This document shows, one piece after another, positions 9,650 to 21,799 of a stretch of DNA of 64,000 nucleotides (its first letter is position 1; each line of letters starts with the position of its first letter). The stretch spans positions 17,705,001 through 17,769,000 of the forward strand of contig CM059587.1 in the NCBI GenBank assembly GCA_030407085.1. The letters are read 5' to 3'. The stretch is from Trichopria drosophilae. Lineage: Eukaryota > Arthropoda > Insecta > Hymenoptera > Diapriidae. Both the position numbers and the translations under genes were made by a program. Below the pieces are notes generated by a model that saw nothing but the letters and a program-made list of their open reading frames with translations, made no database searches and was not told where the DNA came from.

Positions 9650-11280
9650 CTAATTATCCTATAATCACGTTCCTTGTGGAAGTCGTTATTGTTGATAAAA
9701 TGTGCATGGGTACATTAAATCAAAATAACGCGGTTTTGACAACCAACCGATTTTATTGGATTTCCGTTTGGTTATCAGAAATTTCGATTCACTACTTCAA
9801 CTGACATTAGATAATCCCCTTTATCAAATTTGAAAATCGTATATATTAAGTGAAAATCCTGTTAATATTGTAGCAAACAATAGCAAATGTTATGTAGTCT
9901 GCGATCAATGAAATTTTGTTATACGCAATCGTCCCTTAGAATTCGATGTGTCGTATATACGGATTATCTCGGAATCTGCGAAGTATTCCTGACTGAGCGT
10001 TATGAGGCGTGACGTTCGATCGCGAATCCAATTTTACGTATTCCACAGTACACGACTTCGCAATTGACCCTACGATATATGCCACCATCGATAAGGTTGA
10101 TTTATTTTTTTACAAAACATTCGGTCGCTTTTTAGTGGTTGCGTGTTTCAGTGGATTGAAACCACCAAAATTTTGCCGAACGAGTGTCTAGCCAATAAAG
10201 TATCGTGGAAGGTTATTCCTGGAATATTGTTATTTTTATGCTTAATTTCTACAAACAAACTAGCAGATTCCTAATTACTTAAGATCTGGTAATAGTAATA
10301 ACTATTTGGCACCAATTAGTAGATACTGTCCGAATGCGACCTTGTTACCTAAGTGTACAATCAACAAAATGTTCAGCTGCTTAATTAAGATTTCTGAAAG
10401 ATTGGTTCAATCGAACACTTTGTCAAAACGAATTGTTTTAGAATATTGAGGTTAGTACAACCAAACTAGTACGGTCTAGGGATATAATTTCAGTATGTGA
10501 CGTGTCAAGAGGGTTGATGTACTACTGCGCCCAGTACGATAGAAATCGAACAATGCCTTTACCTATAGTTAGAGTCACAGTTACATTATTAAAACTAAAT
10601 CGTTAGGTTGTCCAATCCGAATAGTGTAATTCTGATAACCAAGCAATCTTGATAATTGCAAAGACGTATAGTTCTTATAACAAAATGCTCGCTAACCAAA
10701 CTAGGTCCAACCAAACCTGTTCAGTTTTGGGTAAAAATTAAATTTATTTTTCCTTGTGTATTGGAAGGGAAGCATGACTTTTTTTTGCTTAAACTCCATA
10801 CTATAGTCCAGTTTTCGCACTTTTGTAAAGTCGAAACAACTTTTTCAGTTGTTAGACTAACCGTTAAAAATTCAAGACTATTATTCTGTAAAAGGATTAA
10901 ATATTCTTAAGCGTAATCAACACGTTAATAAATTTTTATTTTCGTTCTGTTAAATTATGTTAACGAGGCACTCCAACAGAAGCGCAAATAATCAAATTAC
11001 TAGTTATGAAAATTTACCTAAATTTATGCATTTCAAAGCTAAAATCAAGCCTCAGCTACATAATTCTGAATTGATCACGTCGACACAAAATTGGATATCA
11101 AGTAATGAAACTTTTAATAAGGTATCTTCGATAGTAGTCATTTAATCACAATTTTCTATGTGATGTTCATGTTAAAAATATCTTTCCGACGAATTCAATA
11201 ACCGTCGGCTGGTAATTGAAAAGCAGATAGTCGAAAATATCCTTTTTTAGTTTCATAATTTTTATTCAATGTTATCATTA
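9650..11280. other. AT-rich stretch, nothing recognised
   Basis: No repeat structure, motif or spliced frame was seen; the open frames are short and unsupported. Confidence 0.45.
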
Positions 11281-11287
11281 CTATTTA

Positions 11288-11784
11288 TGTTACTAATTAG
11301 TGATTGAATTTACTCAAACGATTTAAAAACTGTAATATAACCAACTGCTTAATTCCATTGTGATAACTGCCATTTTTAGTTTTGTTACATGGTCGGTGTT
11401 ACAAAAAATTAAAATTGTTTGAAAATGTATTATTAGATTAACAAAACGTTTATTTCTTGTTAGACATTAGGTATACACTAAAATTATTGGAGTCAAGTTT
11501 ACTTCTTTGGTGTATTGTTTGCTCTAGTGTTTAATCCCTCTACCGGTGTAACTACATACTTTATTGGAAAGCGTAAAGGAACTCCACAGCATTGAAGGAC
11601 TCCAGTAATTTAAGTTTTATACCTAATGTCTAACAAAAAATTAACGGTTTGCTAATTAAGACCTCAATTTTTTGTAACATCGTCCATGTACAGAATTAAA
11701 AATGATAGCTACCACAATGGAATTAAGCGGTTGGTTATATTAAACTTTTAAAATGGTTTAAGTAAATTCAATAATTAATTAACA
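11288..11784. repeat. Foldback element, first of an adjoining pair
   Basis: The ends are TGTTA and TAACA. The arms pair over about 200 bp: AATATAACCAACTGCTTAAT and ATTAAGCGGTTGGTTATAT, TTGTTAGACATTAGGTATA and TATACCTAATGTCTAACAA. Its last five bases are also the first five of the next foldback. Confidence 0.6.
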
Positions 11785-12130
11785 GCGCACATATTTGGTT
11801 TTCGATAGAAAATACGGTCGATGGAAACAAACTTGTTTATATATAGTCGGGATTTGTATGATTATTGCGGCAGAATTTTGATTTAATCGGCCTGCTTATA
11901 TATTTTATTTGAAAGTTGACTACTAATGGATTCTTTGTCCCTCTAACGACAATCACGGTTACTAATGCCTATTGTAAAAAGTGCGTTTCAGCCCGAGATC
12001 TCGTCCGTTTAAATCAAAAAAATTAACTAAATTAAATCTGTCGCGATAACCATATAAATCCCGACTATATGCATACTAGTTTGTTTCCTCGCACGTGTTT
12101 TCTATCGAAAACCAAATATATGCGTTGTTA
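11780..12130. repeat. Foldback element, second of an adjoining pair
   Basis: The ends are TAACAGCGCACATATTTGG and, in complement, TAACAACGCATATATTTGG. The arms share TTTTCGATAGAAAA, GAAACAAACT and ATATAGTCGGGATTT. The central part is not paired. It overlaps the preceding foldback by TAACA only. Confidence 0.6.
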
Positions 12131-12499
12131 TCTTTTTTATATTAGATGATTTTGCATCAAGTTATTACGTTTATGACATAAATAATAATAATAAATTTGA
12201 ATAGAAATTACGAAACTAGAATACTAGTAGAAATGTACACAAATTCTAGTTGACAAACCCCTAGACCACTAACCTGTAGTTAAAATTACATAAAGCAATA
12301 ATTGTAGACTGGAAATATATCAAATTTGAAAAATAGTTAAGGATCTAACGATTCGATAATATAGACACGTGAAACTGTATATTATAAACATCTTTTCTTT
12401 CGAAACTAATCTTTGATAGTGGAATGGTAAACACTCGTCACAACGTATCTAAGGGAATCAGCTGAGTGCACGCCGCCATATTGTCATTGTGATACCGAT

Positions 12500-12520
12500 C
12501 GATTCGAGATTCTCGAATCG
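12500..12520. repeat. Short palindrome CGATTCGAGA-T-TCTCGAATCG
   Basis: A perfect 10-bp inverted repeat around one central base, in a locally GC-richer stretch. It may be a protein-binding site or chance. Confidence 0.35.
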
Positions 12521-13130
12521 AGCCACGGATGTGAAGTCGTTGGCGCTCATTTTAAACGGTATTATATAATATGATACAAATGGTTTCTAGCTAGATCGTG
12601 ATAATCTAGGATAATTCTGGACAGGATCTTGGGATCATTTGTACCAGGGAGTAACTATCCTAAACTTAACATAATTATAAGACTATAGTCAGTGAAATGA
12701 AATGTGCTGCAATTTAACTGTTATTTACGATACTGTAAGTAATTTTATTAATTGAAATAAAATAATATCCTGAAAATCATCAGTACAGTTGCCTAACTAG
12801 AAATTACTTCTTTTTAATAATAGACGCTTTTCAACCTAAAAGTATAATTAGATTTTTCTGCTGGAGTTTATCAGTGCCTGTTTGACCCAAGGTAAGTCTG
12901 TAAAATCGAACTAATACTGAGTTTTCAATATGGACTGTCTGAATTCGTATCCGATTATTGTAAATTCGATGTTATGTTTTAAAGTTGTTTGAATTTCCAG
13001 TATGTTACATTTGTAATAATTTTTTTACACATTCAAAATTTTATTGAAAAATGACATAACTGAGTATAGAAAATCAAGAGTTGCATGTACGTATCACCAG
13101 TGTCAGGATTTGTTCCGACCGAGGTAAACA

Positions 13131-13294
13131 ATGCTTGCAAAAGTTTTTGTAGAGCGAATGTTTCAGTACAGACCACAAAAATATTACGCTCTGCTTTTTT
13201 TTCATTGTATTAGTTAAAATATCGTTCATAGTGTGTATGTCTGTATTTTTGTGGTCTATAAAAACATTCAAGGTACAAAAACTTTTGCACGCAT
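13131..13294. mobile_element. Small MITE-like inverted repeat (164 bp)
   Basis: The left end ATGCTTGCAAAAGTTTTTGT pairs with ACAAAAACTTTTGCACGCAT at the right. Pairing continues inward through GACCACAAAAATA / TATTTTTGTGGTC. It has no coding capacity. Confidence 0.55.
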
Positions 13295-13299
13295 TTTAG

Positions 13300-15170
13300 C
13301 CTTTTGCGATGAAAATTTACGGAGCGTCGACAACGTGATCAGCGACCCGAACGTATACTTTTTGTGGTGCAGGGATGTTCTCGTGGAAGAAGTGAATAAT
13401 GCTGATGAATAACGCTAAACATATTTCAAATTAAAGAAAGTACTTAAAGCTGACTTCAAATTATGTTCTTTTGTTATTGTATTAAAGAAATTGAATGGAA
13501 ATTTACAACAGATATTGCTTGATAAATACTTTAAGGTGGATTTTACAACGTAAAATATTTATATATTTTACGTTTTTATACTTGTTTAGTTTACAATGAA
13601 AAATAGTGAAATTTGCTGTTTTTTGTTATAACTTAATTCAAATGAAATCACCCAATTAAATATTTTGTTTAATTTATTCCTTTTCGAATCGGATAAAGTA
13701 GATATAAAGTAAAATAGATCTAATTTCATGTAATATCATTTGCCAGATGAAATTATTGTGAATTAAAAAAAGTCGAATAAATAATCCGGTTTGTTTGTTT
13801 CACGCGCATTGTCCAACAAAAAAATAACTACTGGTATTGAAGGTATCATATTGCTGTAATTGAATCGGCAAAATTTATACATTCCGCAGTAAAATACATA
13901 GTTTATTCGATTGAAAAATACGCCAAGCGTTACTGCGAAGCAGTTTTTCATTCTACAAAAGTTAGGTAAAAATCAGTTTATAAAAATGAGTTATGATTTG
14001 GCTACTCTTGACATTACGTCGTAAATACGACGTTTGCAACCAAGCTCTTTCTCATTATGAAACAAACATCGAAAAATAAAACTTACAATTCTGAATTTCC
14101 TCTTGTCTTTATTCAAATAAAAACTGATCTTCCTTTTGCGCTATGCTCGACTGGTCGTAAAATGTACGCTATCAAACGGAAACATCAATATTCAGAGCGG
14201 AGATTGCAATCAAAATATATATGTCGAGCCAAACAGACACCAAATGTTTCACAATTAAACTACGTATTAAAAGAAACATTTGTATAGGAATGAATAGATT
14301 TTTAATGGCGTTTTCGGGATTTTATATGGAAATATTTTTGTTATCTTTTTTTAGGGTACTGAGATTATATGTTACTATTACAAGTATAGAAACCAGATAT
14401 TTGTACATATTACAATTTTTTACAATCCACGATGTCAACAATATGAATAATAACAAAAGGTACAATATCGTTCTTGTCATCAGTATAACCCATTGAGAAC
14501 CAAATATACATAAATTTGACAGTTTAGTAGTAAAACGCAGTTACAAAATTTGTGGAATTGACGTTTTTTATTGCCCAAACCCTGTTCTTTCGAATGGTGT
14601 ATCCAAAATGCCGCAAATTTAAAAGTAAACAAATTACGAGCATTTATTTAACAAAAAGTTTTTTCACTTATCGTTATTTTTTATAATTTCCCACATTAGA
14701 ATGCCTCAGATATTTATAAATATCGCGCCAAAAACGCTTGGGCTAGAAGATAGAATTAGTGCAAAAAATTAAATCTCAAAATGACGGCACAAAAATGTCT
14801 ACAAAAGTTGACTGTTTTTCAAAATCATAGTTGCATGTATTCGATTGACTGACCTGATTGAAATCAGTTCAAGCTTGGCGATTTTTTGGGGCGTTGAGTC
14901 AAAATCTGATGTTACTTTGTAGGCCCCCAAAAACCACCAAGTACCAAGAATAAAGTGATTTATTGTAATTAAAACTAGAAAGATACATTACGTTGTATTT
15001 TTTCCTATATTAAGTTTTCATCCTATTTTTTTTAAACGTATATAACTTTCTTACTTCAACATTTGAAAAATGATGACATGAACCATTGAAAAGAGCGAAT
15101 CTTGGACAATAGAAATTAATAGTGGAAAATTCTTCTCTGCAGCTTAAATGCTAAAATGTAGTGTCAAACT
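13300..15170. other. AT-rich stretch, nothing recognised
   Basis: Only scattered short open frames occur, with no domain or splice evidence. Confidence 0.45.
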
Positions 15171-15184
15171 TAATGAAAAAAAAT

Positions 15185-15612
15185 GGGTGCACCTCAATAA
15201 CCCGACAATTCACAAAACATACATTTCCAAAACCGGACATTCACAAATCAGACATTTCAAAAAATAGACATTCAAACCCCAGACATTTCAAAATGTATAT
15301 ATTCTGAAAATGTAATTAACGATTGAATTCTAAGTGTGTCTAACAAATAATCCGGGGTCAAACTTCTTTGGCCTTCAAGTGACCTACAAAATTAACCCCT
15401 TAGTCAACCATTTTTGACCTTGAAATAACCTTGTAGTGACACCTCAAGGATGGGGACTCGAGATCAATTTTTTGTATGTAGTAAGATTTTTTAATGTTTG
15501 TTTTTGTTGAAAAGTCTGGTTTTTAAATGTTTGTATTTTCAAATGTCTGGTTTTTGAATGTCGAGTTTGGAAGTATCTGTTTTGTGATTTGTCGGGTTTT
15601 TGAGGTGCACCC
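15185..15612. mobile_element. Foldback element with tandem-repeat arms and 8-bp target duplication
   Basis: Ends GGGTGCACCTCA and TGAGGTGCACCC are flanked by AAAAAAAT on both sides (15177-15184 and 15613-15620). Each arm is a run of about six degenerate ~16-bp units around the word AGACATTTCAAAA, inverted between arms. The spacer holds TGACCTTGAAATAACCTTG. Arms made of short tandem repeats are typical of Foldback/Galileo-type elements; an 8-bp duplication fits hAT or P superfamilies. The duplication is A-rich, so its weight is limited. Confidence 0.6.
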
Positions 15613-15624
15613 AAAAAAATATGT

Positions 15625-18600
15625 ACATTTGGACGATAAAGCGTTAAAAAAAAGTCTCTACAAGTTCATTTCGGCAAATAGCTTAAAAAATTAAGTGGAC
15701 GGATGGAAGTGTAGCGAATAAATTTCTTGGTACTTTCTGCATTCATCGCTTTATTACCATCGATCTAACCATGATCTGCAGCAATGAATATGGGAAACCT
15801 TATGAAAACACGAAAACAATTAGTGGTCGAAATTGAAAATCGATTGTATAGATACATAAAAAGAATTGACAGTCGGGTAATTGGAAAACTCGGCGCCGGT
15901 AGATTCAATGCTTCGTCGGTCGCCTTCCGATCAAAGGGAGAAGAAAAAGTAAAAGAAATTGAGTTTACGCATGCGGTTAGCGTGACAATAAAGTTATTTC
16001 CCGTAATTGGGCACGTATTTCATAACTAGGACTTTTTTTTTATTTTATATATTTTTTAAAACTTTTTCATTCTTAAAAAAATGTAAATACAGCTTATTGA
16101 ACAAACAACTGAAACGTAATATCTCTAGATCGTAGAATTGTGTTGGGTTCAGAAATGTAAATAAGAAACTTTTAGATTGAATGTAGATAGCATTTAACTG
16201 GATTATACTTGTAATTGAAGTAATCAAAATTTTAGTTAAATAGATACGTGCGCCATTATGACGCACTCGAGTGTGAAAGCCTACAGTAGAATTATAATTA
16301 AATTTTTGTTGGTAAATCAATGTATGTCTCTAATTAACAACCTGACCTATTTTGGGGTACATTCGTCATGAGGTTGATTTCGTCTTCATGTAATATTCGC
16401 AGGTTCGTACTGTATATTAATAAATACACTTTGATTTTGATTTCCGAATTCGAAATAGTATTTCAACATTTAGAATATGAATAATTTGAGTAGCTGAATT
16501 TTAATATTTAAGAATGGATGTGAACTTGCACACACGATTAATGAAATTTAGGAAATAAGATTGACCTTTGCGGTTAGGCGCCTCGGAGTTCTCTGACGAA
16601 CTTAAAATTCTGTTTATCCAGCAACCCCTCCGTATTTGCTAGGGTCGAGTGACTCGACAATCGCAGCTTTAATTATTCTCTTTGTAGTAAAAAATAAATC
16701 GGTACAAGTCTAGAACAGGGCGTGTTTCGACATTAATAATGAAGTTACACTATAAGCAGATCTTTTGGGCCGCGATTAATTTGCTTCAAAAATATCGTAT
16801 AATATTGCGGCTGCTTCAAATTGAATATTAATTTGACGGCAAGTGGTTTGGAGACCTCGGGCTTCGTATCAAACCGCAGACTAATTAATAATTTTGAGAT
16901 GCGCCTCTAGTCTCGAGTTGGTGCACGAGATCGCGAAGCTATTCGGAGTAGTGCCGAAACAACACTCCGGGGCTATTTTTAATCATTGACTTTCATACAA
17001 GAATCAAGAATATGAAGCTTAATGTTCGTTTTGCTACTGACAAGTCAGAAATCGATCTGTACACGTAACATTTTGCCCCAGAAGTATTCTCAAATTTGTG
17101 CTAAAAATGAGAATATAAGACATATTTTTGTAATATTTTTCAATTTTCTGTCAAATCCTGCAAAATGTTTCGTATTGGTTCTAAAAGTAGAAATAAATAC
17201 TTTATAATATTTCAGAAATTTGGTGAGTAATATATTACCTAATAAAGGTGTAAAGTTTATGAGATACCGAAGGCCTCGACTTTGAATATTTTTTAATTTG
17301 TGGACACAAAGGTAACATGTAAAAAGTGTCGATTTTGCTCCTTTATTACTTTTCACTTTATGTATGCCAAGTATGTAAAAGTAAATTAAAGGCATGAAAA
17401 GACAACTTTCGCACAGATTAACAGGTTAATGCGTAAACAATATTCAGCGTATGATTACTTTTTTTCAATAGATAGCGTATTTTTCACAATGTCAAAAAGT
17501 TGCAAGTTTTTTTTTCTGAAACTTGTTATATGAATCTGTTTTTAGCATGCGTAAGAGTATGCCTGCAGCATTTTAAAAATGGTCATATGAAGATTTTCTT
17601 TTTTAAAATTAACCTTAGTTTTACCTAAGACGAATAATTCCGAATATATTCGTATTCAATAAGTTTTCATGCCCACTTAATTACTTCCCCTCTACTTTCC
17701 AAAATATAGGAAATCCTTACTCGTTTAAGCCATATAAGTAAGTTTGTACAAGAACGGGGTTGATTTTAACCCTTCATTATTCGCAGTTCATTTTCGTGTC
17801 AGTACCTCGTTTGTGGCCAATTATCGTAAATTGGAAACCGTGGCTCTACAAACGAGATAAGGATTCAGTTGGAGCTTTTCGTGAAAGACTAGAATAAATG
17901 CTAACCACCACTTTCGGTTGTATTTTGTTATTTGGGCAATTCCACAGAAATTTTAATTTTATGCTTTATGAAAAACAAACTTTTTTCATTGGCACACATT
18001 TCATATCTAACAGAGGCTATTCCTAAATAGATAAAATGTAGAAAAAACGTCACGATATGATTTTTAAAACGTGACATAAATTTATATCTTTGAAGCAAAC
18101 ATATTTCTTTACAGGGAAAACAATTGTACTTTGTTAAGTTACTATTTTTTTTTAAGTTATTGCTCTCGAATCCGTGAACAAATATTCTAAATTCAAGATG
18201 GTAAATTCAATACAACGAATTTGTAAAGAGTTTAAACTGTGTATTCGCTATTCGGAAGGTTTCGAGGTAAACAATATATTTCAACACAAGTATGCAAGTG
18301 CTTTTTCTACAAAAATTATAGTTACCAATCTCACCCAAAGGCTAAAAAATGATTTAGTATGTTAAAATTTTATTTTACTTCAAGTTACCCGAAATCAAAT
18401 TTTTATATATATTGTTGTTAATTTTAGCATAAATTATACGATGGTATATGCTGAACACCTTCTGTTACTTATCAAATTACAAAAAGAACTAAAAAAAGGA
18501 AATATAACTTTGAGAATAGAAATTTTGCTGGCGGTAACAATGAAATATTGGTAAATGCGTCAGAAATTATATTAAATCCTTGGAAAAATGACTTTAAAAT

Positions 18601-19540
18601 TGCAGTGCGAATTCACGACGTAGTAGTTATAAATAGGAAAAATGTATGAAAATAGAAATTTGATATTCGGTCCTTCAGAAATTTTGTATTCTTTGCGTTT
18701 AAAAATATAACAAAACTGAATTTAATTTAAAGGTTCCTATTTTCTCACGGAGTTAGAATAGATTTAAGAATTTTATTTCCGTTGAATAAATCAATATTTC
18801 TTACTTATTGTAATATTTCAACTAGTGTAGAGCTCGAAAACTGTATGTGGGTGATTACATTTAAAATCTCATTTTTATGTCCGGAGAAATAATTGGAGCA
18901 CTATTATATAGTATTCAAAGTTCTGCGTATCAATAAAAACGGATATTACTTAGATTTTAATGTTGAAAAAATCATTTTTGCAACATTCAAAGTCTTTAAT
19001 TTGTTAAAAATTATTTAGATATAAGAGAATTCTTTTTATCTGAAGGCTGAAAAAAAATAAAAATCACATATCCTTATGTTTAAAATTAAGTGAATATGAC
19101 AAAGTTTGAATACTGAGCTTTGGATTTAAATGATTGAGCATATATAACTGCTTTATCGACCGGTATAGGTAGAGACATATGTATAGAAACTCAGAAAAAA
19201 TAAATCAAAACGTTCTGACGTATCTACACACTTCATGGCCGGTGTCAGAGAATCAGGTTATACTGCTAGAGTCAGAGATTAAAGGGCTCGAGCAAACAAT
19301 GTCAATGGTTTCCCTTAAAAAAATAGTACGTAATATTAAAATTGTTATATAATAACTCATTATAGTCTTAACTTACACATTTTCAAAATCGTAAGAATCC
19401 TAGGGTATAATTATAACCCCTCTTTCTTCACACTTATTGACACAATTTGTCCGTTTTTGTTCGTCAATTTTAAGCATAGACAACTTTGTTATTTATGCTT
19501 AAAAAAAATCTGAACATTTGTAGGTAGGTATATTCAAGTA
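15625..19540. other. AT-rich stretch with a small GC-balanced patch
   Basis: About 16820-16975 is GC-richer and may be a conserved non-coding element. The rest has only short, unsupported frames. Confidence 0.4.
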
Positions 19541-19561
19541 TGCTCTTTCAGAATCCGGTAC

Positions 19562-20340
19562 GAAAATATTGAAAAAACCACCCCTACCTACCATATTTTT
19601 CAATTTTATAAAAATAACGTGAATTTTTAAGGTAATTTTTTTAAATCGAATTTTCCATGCGAAAGAGGTCTTGGCTATAGCTGAAACTACGAAAACTGCG
19701 ATTCGAAATGTCAAAATAATAACGTTACACACACACAAAAAATTCATTTTTTATTATAGAGGGATTGTGCGATCACACATAAAATAACACTTTTACAAAA
19801 AATAGGTATTCTACGGAGTTTTCTGAAAAAAAATTGTTTCGGCCACAGATAGTGGAAAATATTTATTATTTTCTTCTCCAAGGTTAAATTTCGTTACCAC
19901 CCCATAAAATAGAGGTAAAAATCGGCAGTTTTTCATAAATTTTTTTTTTATACGAAAGATTGCAAATAAATTAAGTTCTCAAAAAAATTAAGAGCAGCTT
20001 TTGTACTCTCATATACCGAAGACAATGCTTATGACAAAGTTATAAAATAATGTCTACCCATTATTGATAGTTTTAGGAATGAAGACCGTAAGTCGCACAG
20101 TATTTATCCTAATTTTCATTCATTTTAGGTGTGGTCGCACAATCTCTCTTTGATGAAAAATTAATTTTTTCGTGTATAACTTTATTATTTTTACATTTTG
20201 AGCGGGAGTTTTCATGGTTTCAGCTATCGCTAAGACCTCTTACACATAAAAAATACGATTTAAAAAAAATACCTGAAAAAATCATGTTTTTGTTTTTTAA
20301 ATTGAATAATGGGTTAGGAAGGAGTGGTTTAGAAAATATT
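19562..20340. repeat. Foldback repeat with ~250-bp arms
   Basis: Left-arm landmarks (GAAAATATTG, AAGAGGTCTTGGCTATAGCT, GAGGGATTGTGCGATCACAC) reappear complemented in reverse order in the right arm (GTGTGGTCGCACAATCTCTC, AGCTATCGCTAAGACCTCTT, AGAAAATATTC). The centre is unpaired. Small open frames on both strands here are shadows of the repeat. Confidence 0.55.
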
Positions 20341-20394
20341 CTTTTTTTGCCTTTGATGTGCAAAGTGTCATTTCCGAAGTACTTTTTGCTGCTG

Positions 20395-21095
20395 AACATG
20401 ATGCTGCCATCAGATATTCAAAATCATGTCGCATTTATGTGAAAAATGAGGTTAAATATGTTCAAATTTGCGTTTTTTATAATAGTTTTATACCAAAATA
20501 TGTTTTTTTGCAAATGCAGTATCCTCTTTGCACTTTCGCAAACAGTAAGAATAAACGTATAAAAAGTTGTGTTTTTGATGATACCGGGGATTTTTGTAAT
20601 TAAGAAACTTTATTAACATATTATAACTATGGGAAATTTTCAAAGCATATAATACTGCTGAAAACTATGCTGTCCTCCATTGCTCTAATTACGTTGCATT
20701 TTTGAAAAAAGTGAGGTTAAATTTGAAAAATTTGTTTAAATTTCAATAATATTTTTCAAACAAACGCAGTATCATTTTTTAAGTATTTTGTCGCGCTAAT
20801 GTTAGCCTCAAATCACGTCGCATTTTCATGAAAAGTAAGGTTCAATTTGTTAAAGGCTGTGTTTTCAATACACTTTATCCCACATTGATAGGGGCACCTC
20901 ATTTTTTGGATTATTATCTTTATTATTTTAACAAACAAACCAAGTGATATTATTTAAGTGCCTTATGTAATTAAATTAACTAATGTTTGCACAAGTTTAA
21001 TAAGCCTAACATGATTAATTCGTATATTTTTATAGTTTAAATGGAAAAAGCTGTGTTCCATATTAATAGGGACACTTAAGTTTTATCGAAATTTT
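20395..21095. repeat. Degenerate direct repeats
   Basis: A block recurs with drift: TCATGTCGCATTTATGTGAA followed by GAGGTTAAAT near 20425, TTACGTTGCATTTTTGAA with GAGGTTAAAT near 20690, and TCACGTCGCATTTTCATGAA with AAGGTTCAAT near 20814. Words like AACGCAGTATCA and TGTGTT..GATA.GGG also recur. Spacing is irregular and the origin unknown. Confidence 0.4.
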
Positions 21096-21689
21096 ATTAT
21101 TGAGGAACTGCAATTAATTGCTCATTTTCTATTCATGTTACGTCGTTTCTTAATGCCACTTCCAACGAAAACACAGGGGAATAATTTAATTAGTAATGAT
21201 TTTTACTAATAAAGAGAAAAAAAGCGAACAATTCGATTGTTATGTTACCAATTTCATCTTAGTTATTGTATTTTTTAATGCAAAAATGAATTAGTTAAAG
21301 TTGACTAAATAATTGGTAGCTGTCACTAATAAATTAGTAGTTCTTAGTCTTTACCAGTAAAACTGATTTAATTTCTGAAAACTTTCAAAAAGGGTCTAAA
21401 CTGAAGTCCCATCACATGAAAGCATGCTACACTTTTGGAAAAGAGAAGAAACACTGGACACATGAATGGTCGAATAAACGTAAAATAAATATATTTATTG
21501 TTTCATACTAAATAATTAGTTGCTAAATTCTAGATGAAATTCATTTCATATATCGTTTGTTCCGATTATCTAGTCTGCCGACAAGAAATTTAATTTAGCT
21601 GATCCCGACGAAATACAAAAGTATTGCTGTAATCTTCGAAAAGAACCGCATTTTTTTCCATGCCAAGCTATAGTGGCGTATTTATAATG

Positions 21690-21795
21690 GTATGAGCAGC
21701 ATACGATGGTGCTGCAAAACTGGATTTGTCTTTTGCGGCTGTGGGTCGAAAAACCGACAAATCAAAAAGCCGACGGATAACAAAAACAGACACTT
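21690..21795. repeat. Small inverted, ~15-bp repeat cluster
   Basis: GAAAAACCGACAAATC, AAAAAGCCGACGGAT and AACAAAAACAGACAC follow one another. The sequence just left (GGATTTGTCTTTTGCGGCT) is an inverted relative. The pattern resembles the arms of the 15185 foldback. Confidence 0.35.
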
Positions 21796-21799
21796 ATAT

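Larger units (their letters stand above)
8000..9650. other. GC-balanced island with many overlapping open frames
   Basis: Base composition rises well above the AT-rich flanks, and at least six overlapping frames on both strands are open. It may be an unrecognised exon cluster, a promoter or conserved non-coding DNA; I cannot decide from one sequence. Confidence 0.4.

Noticed and set aside
12853..12893. 41-nt possible microexon on the plus strand before GTAAGTCTG
   Set aside because: The donor is good but there is no neighbouring exon or frame context.
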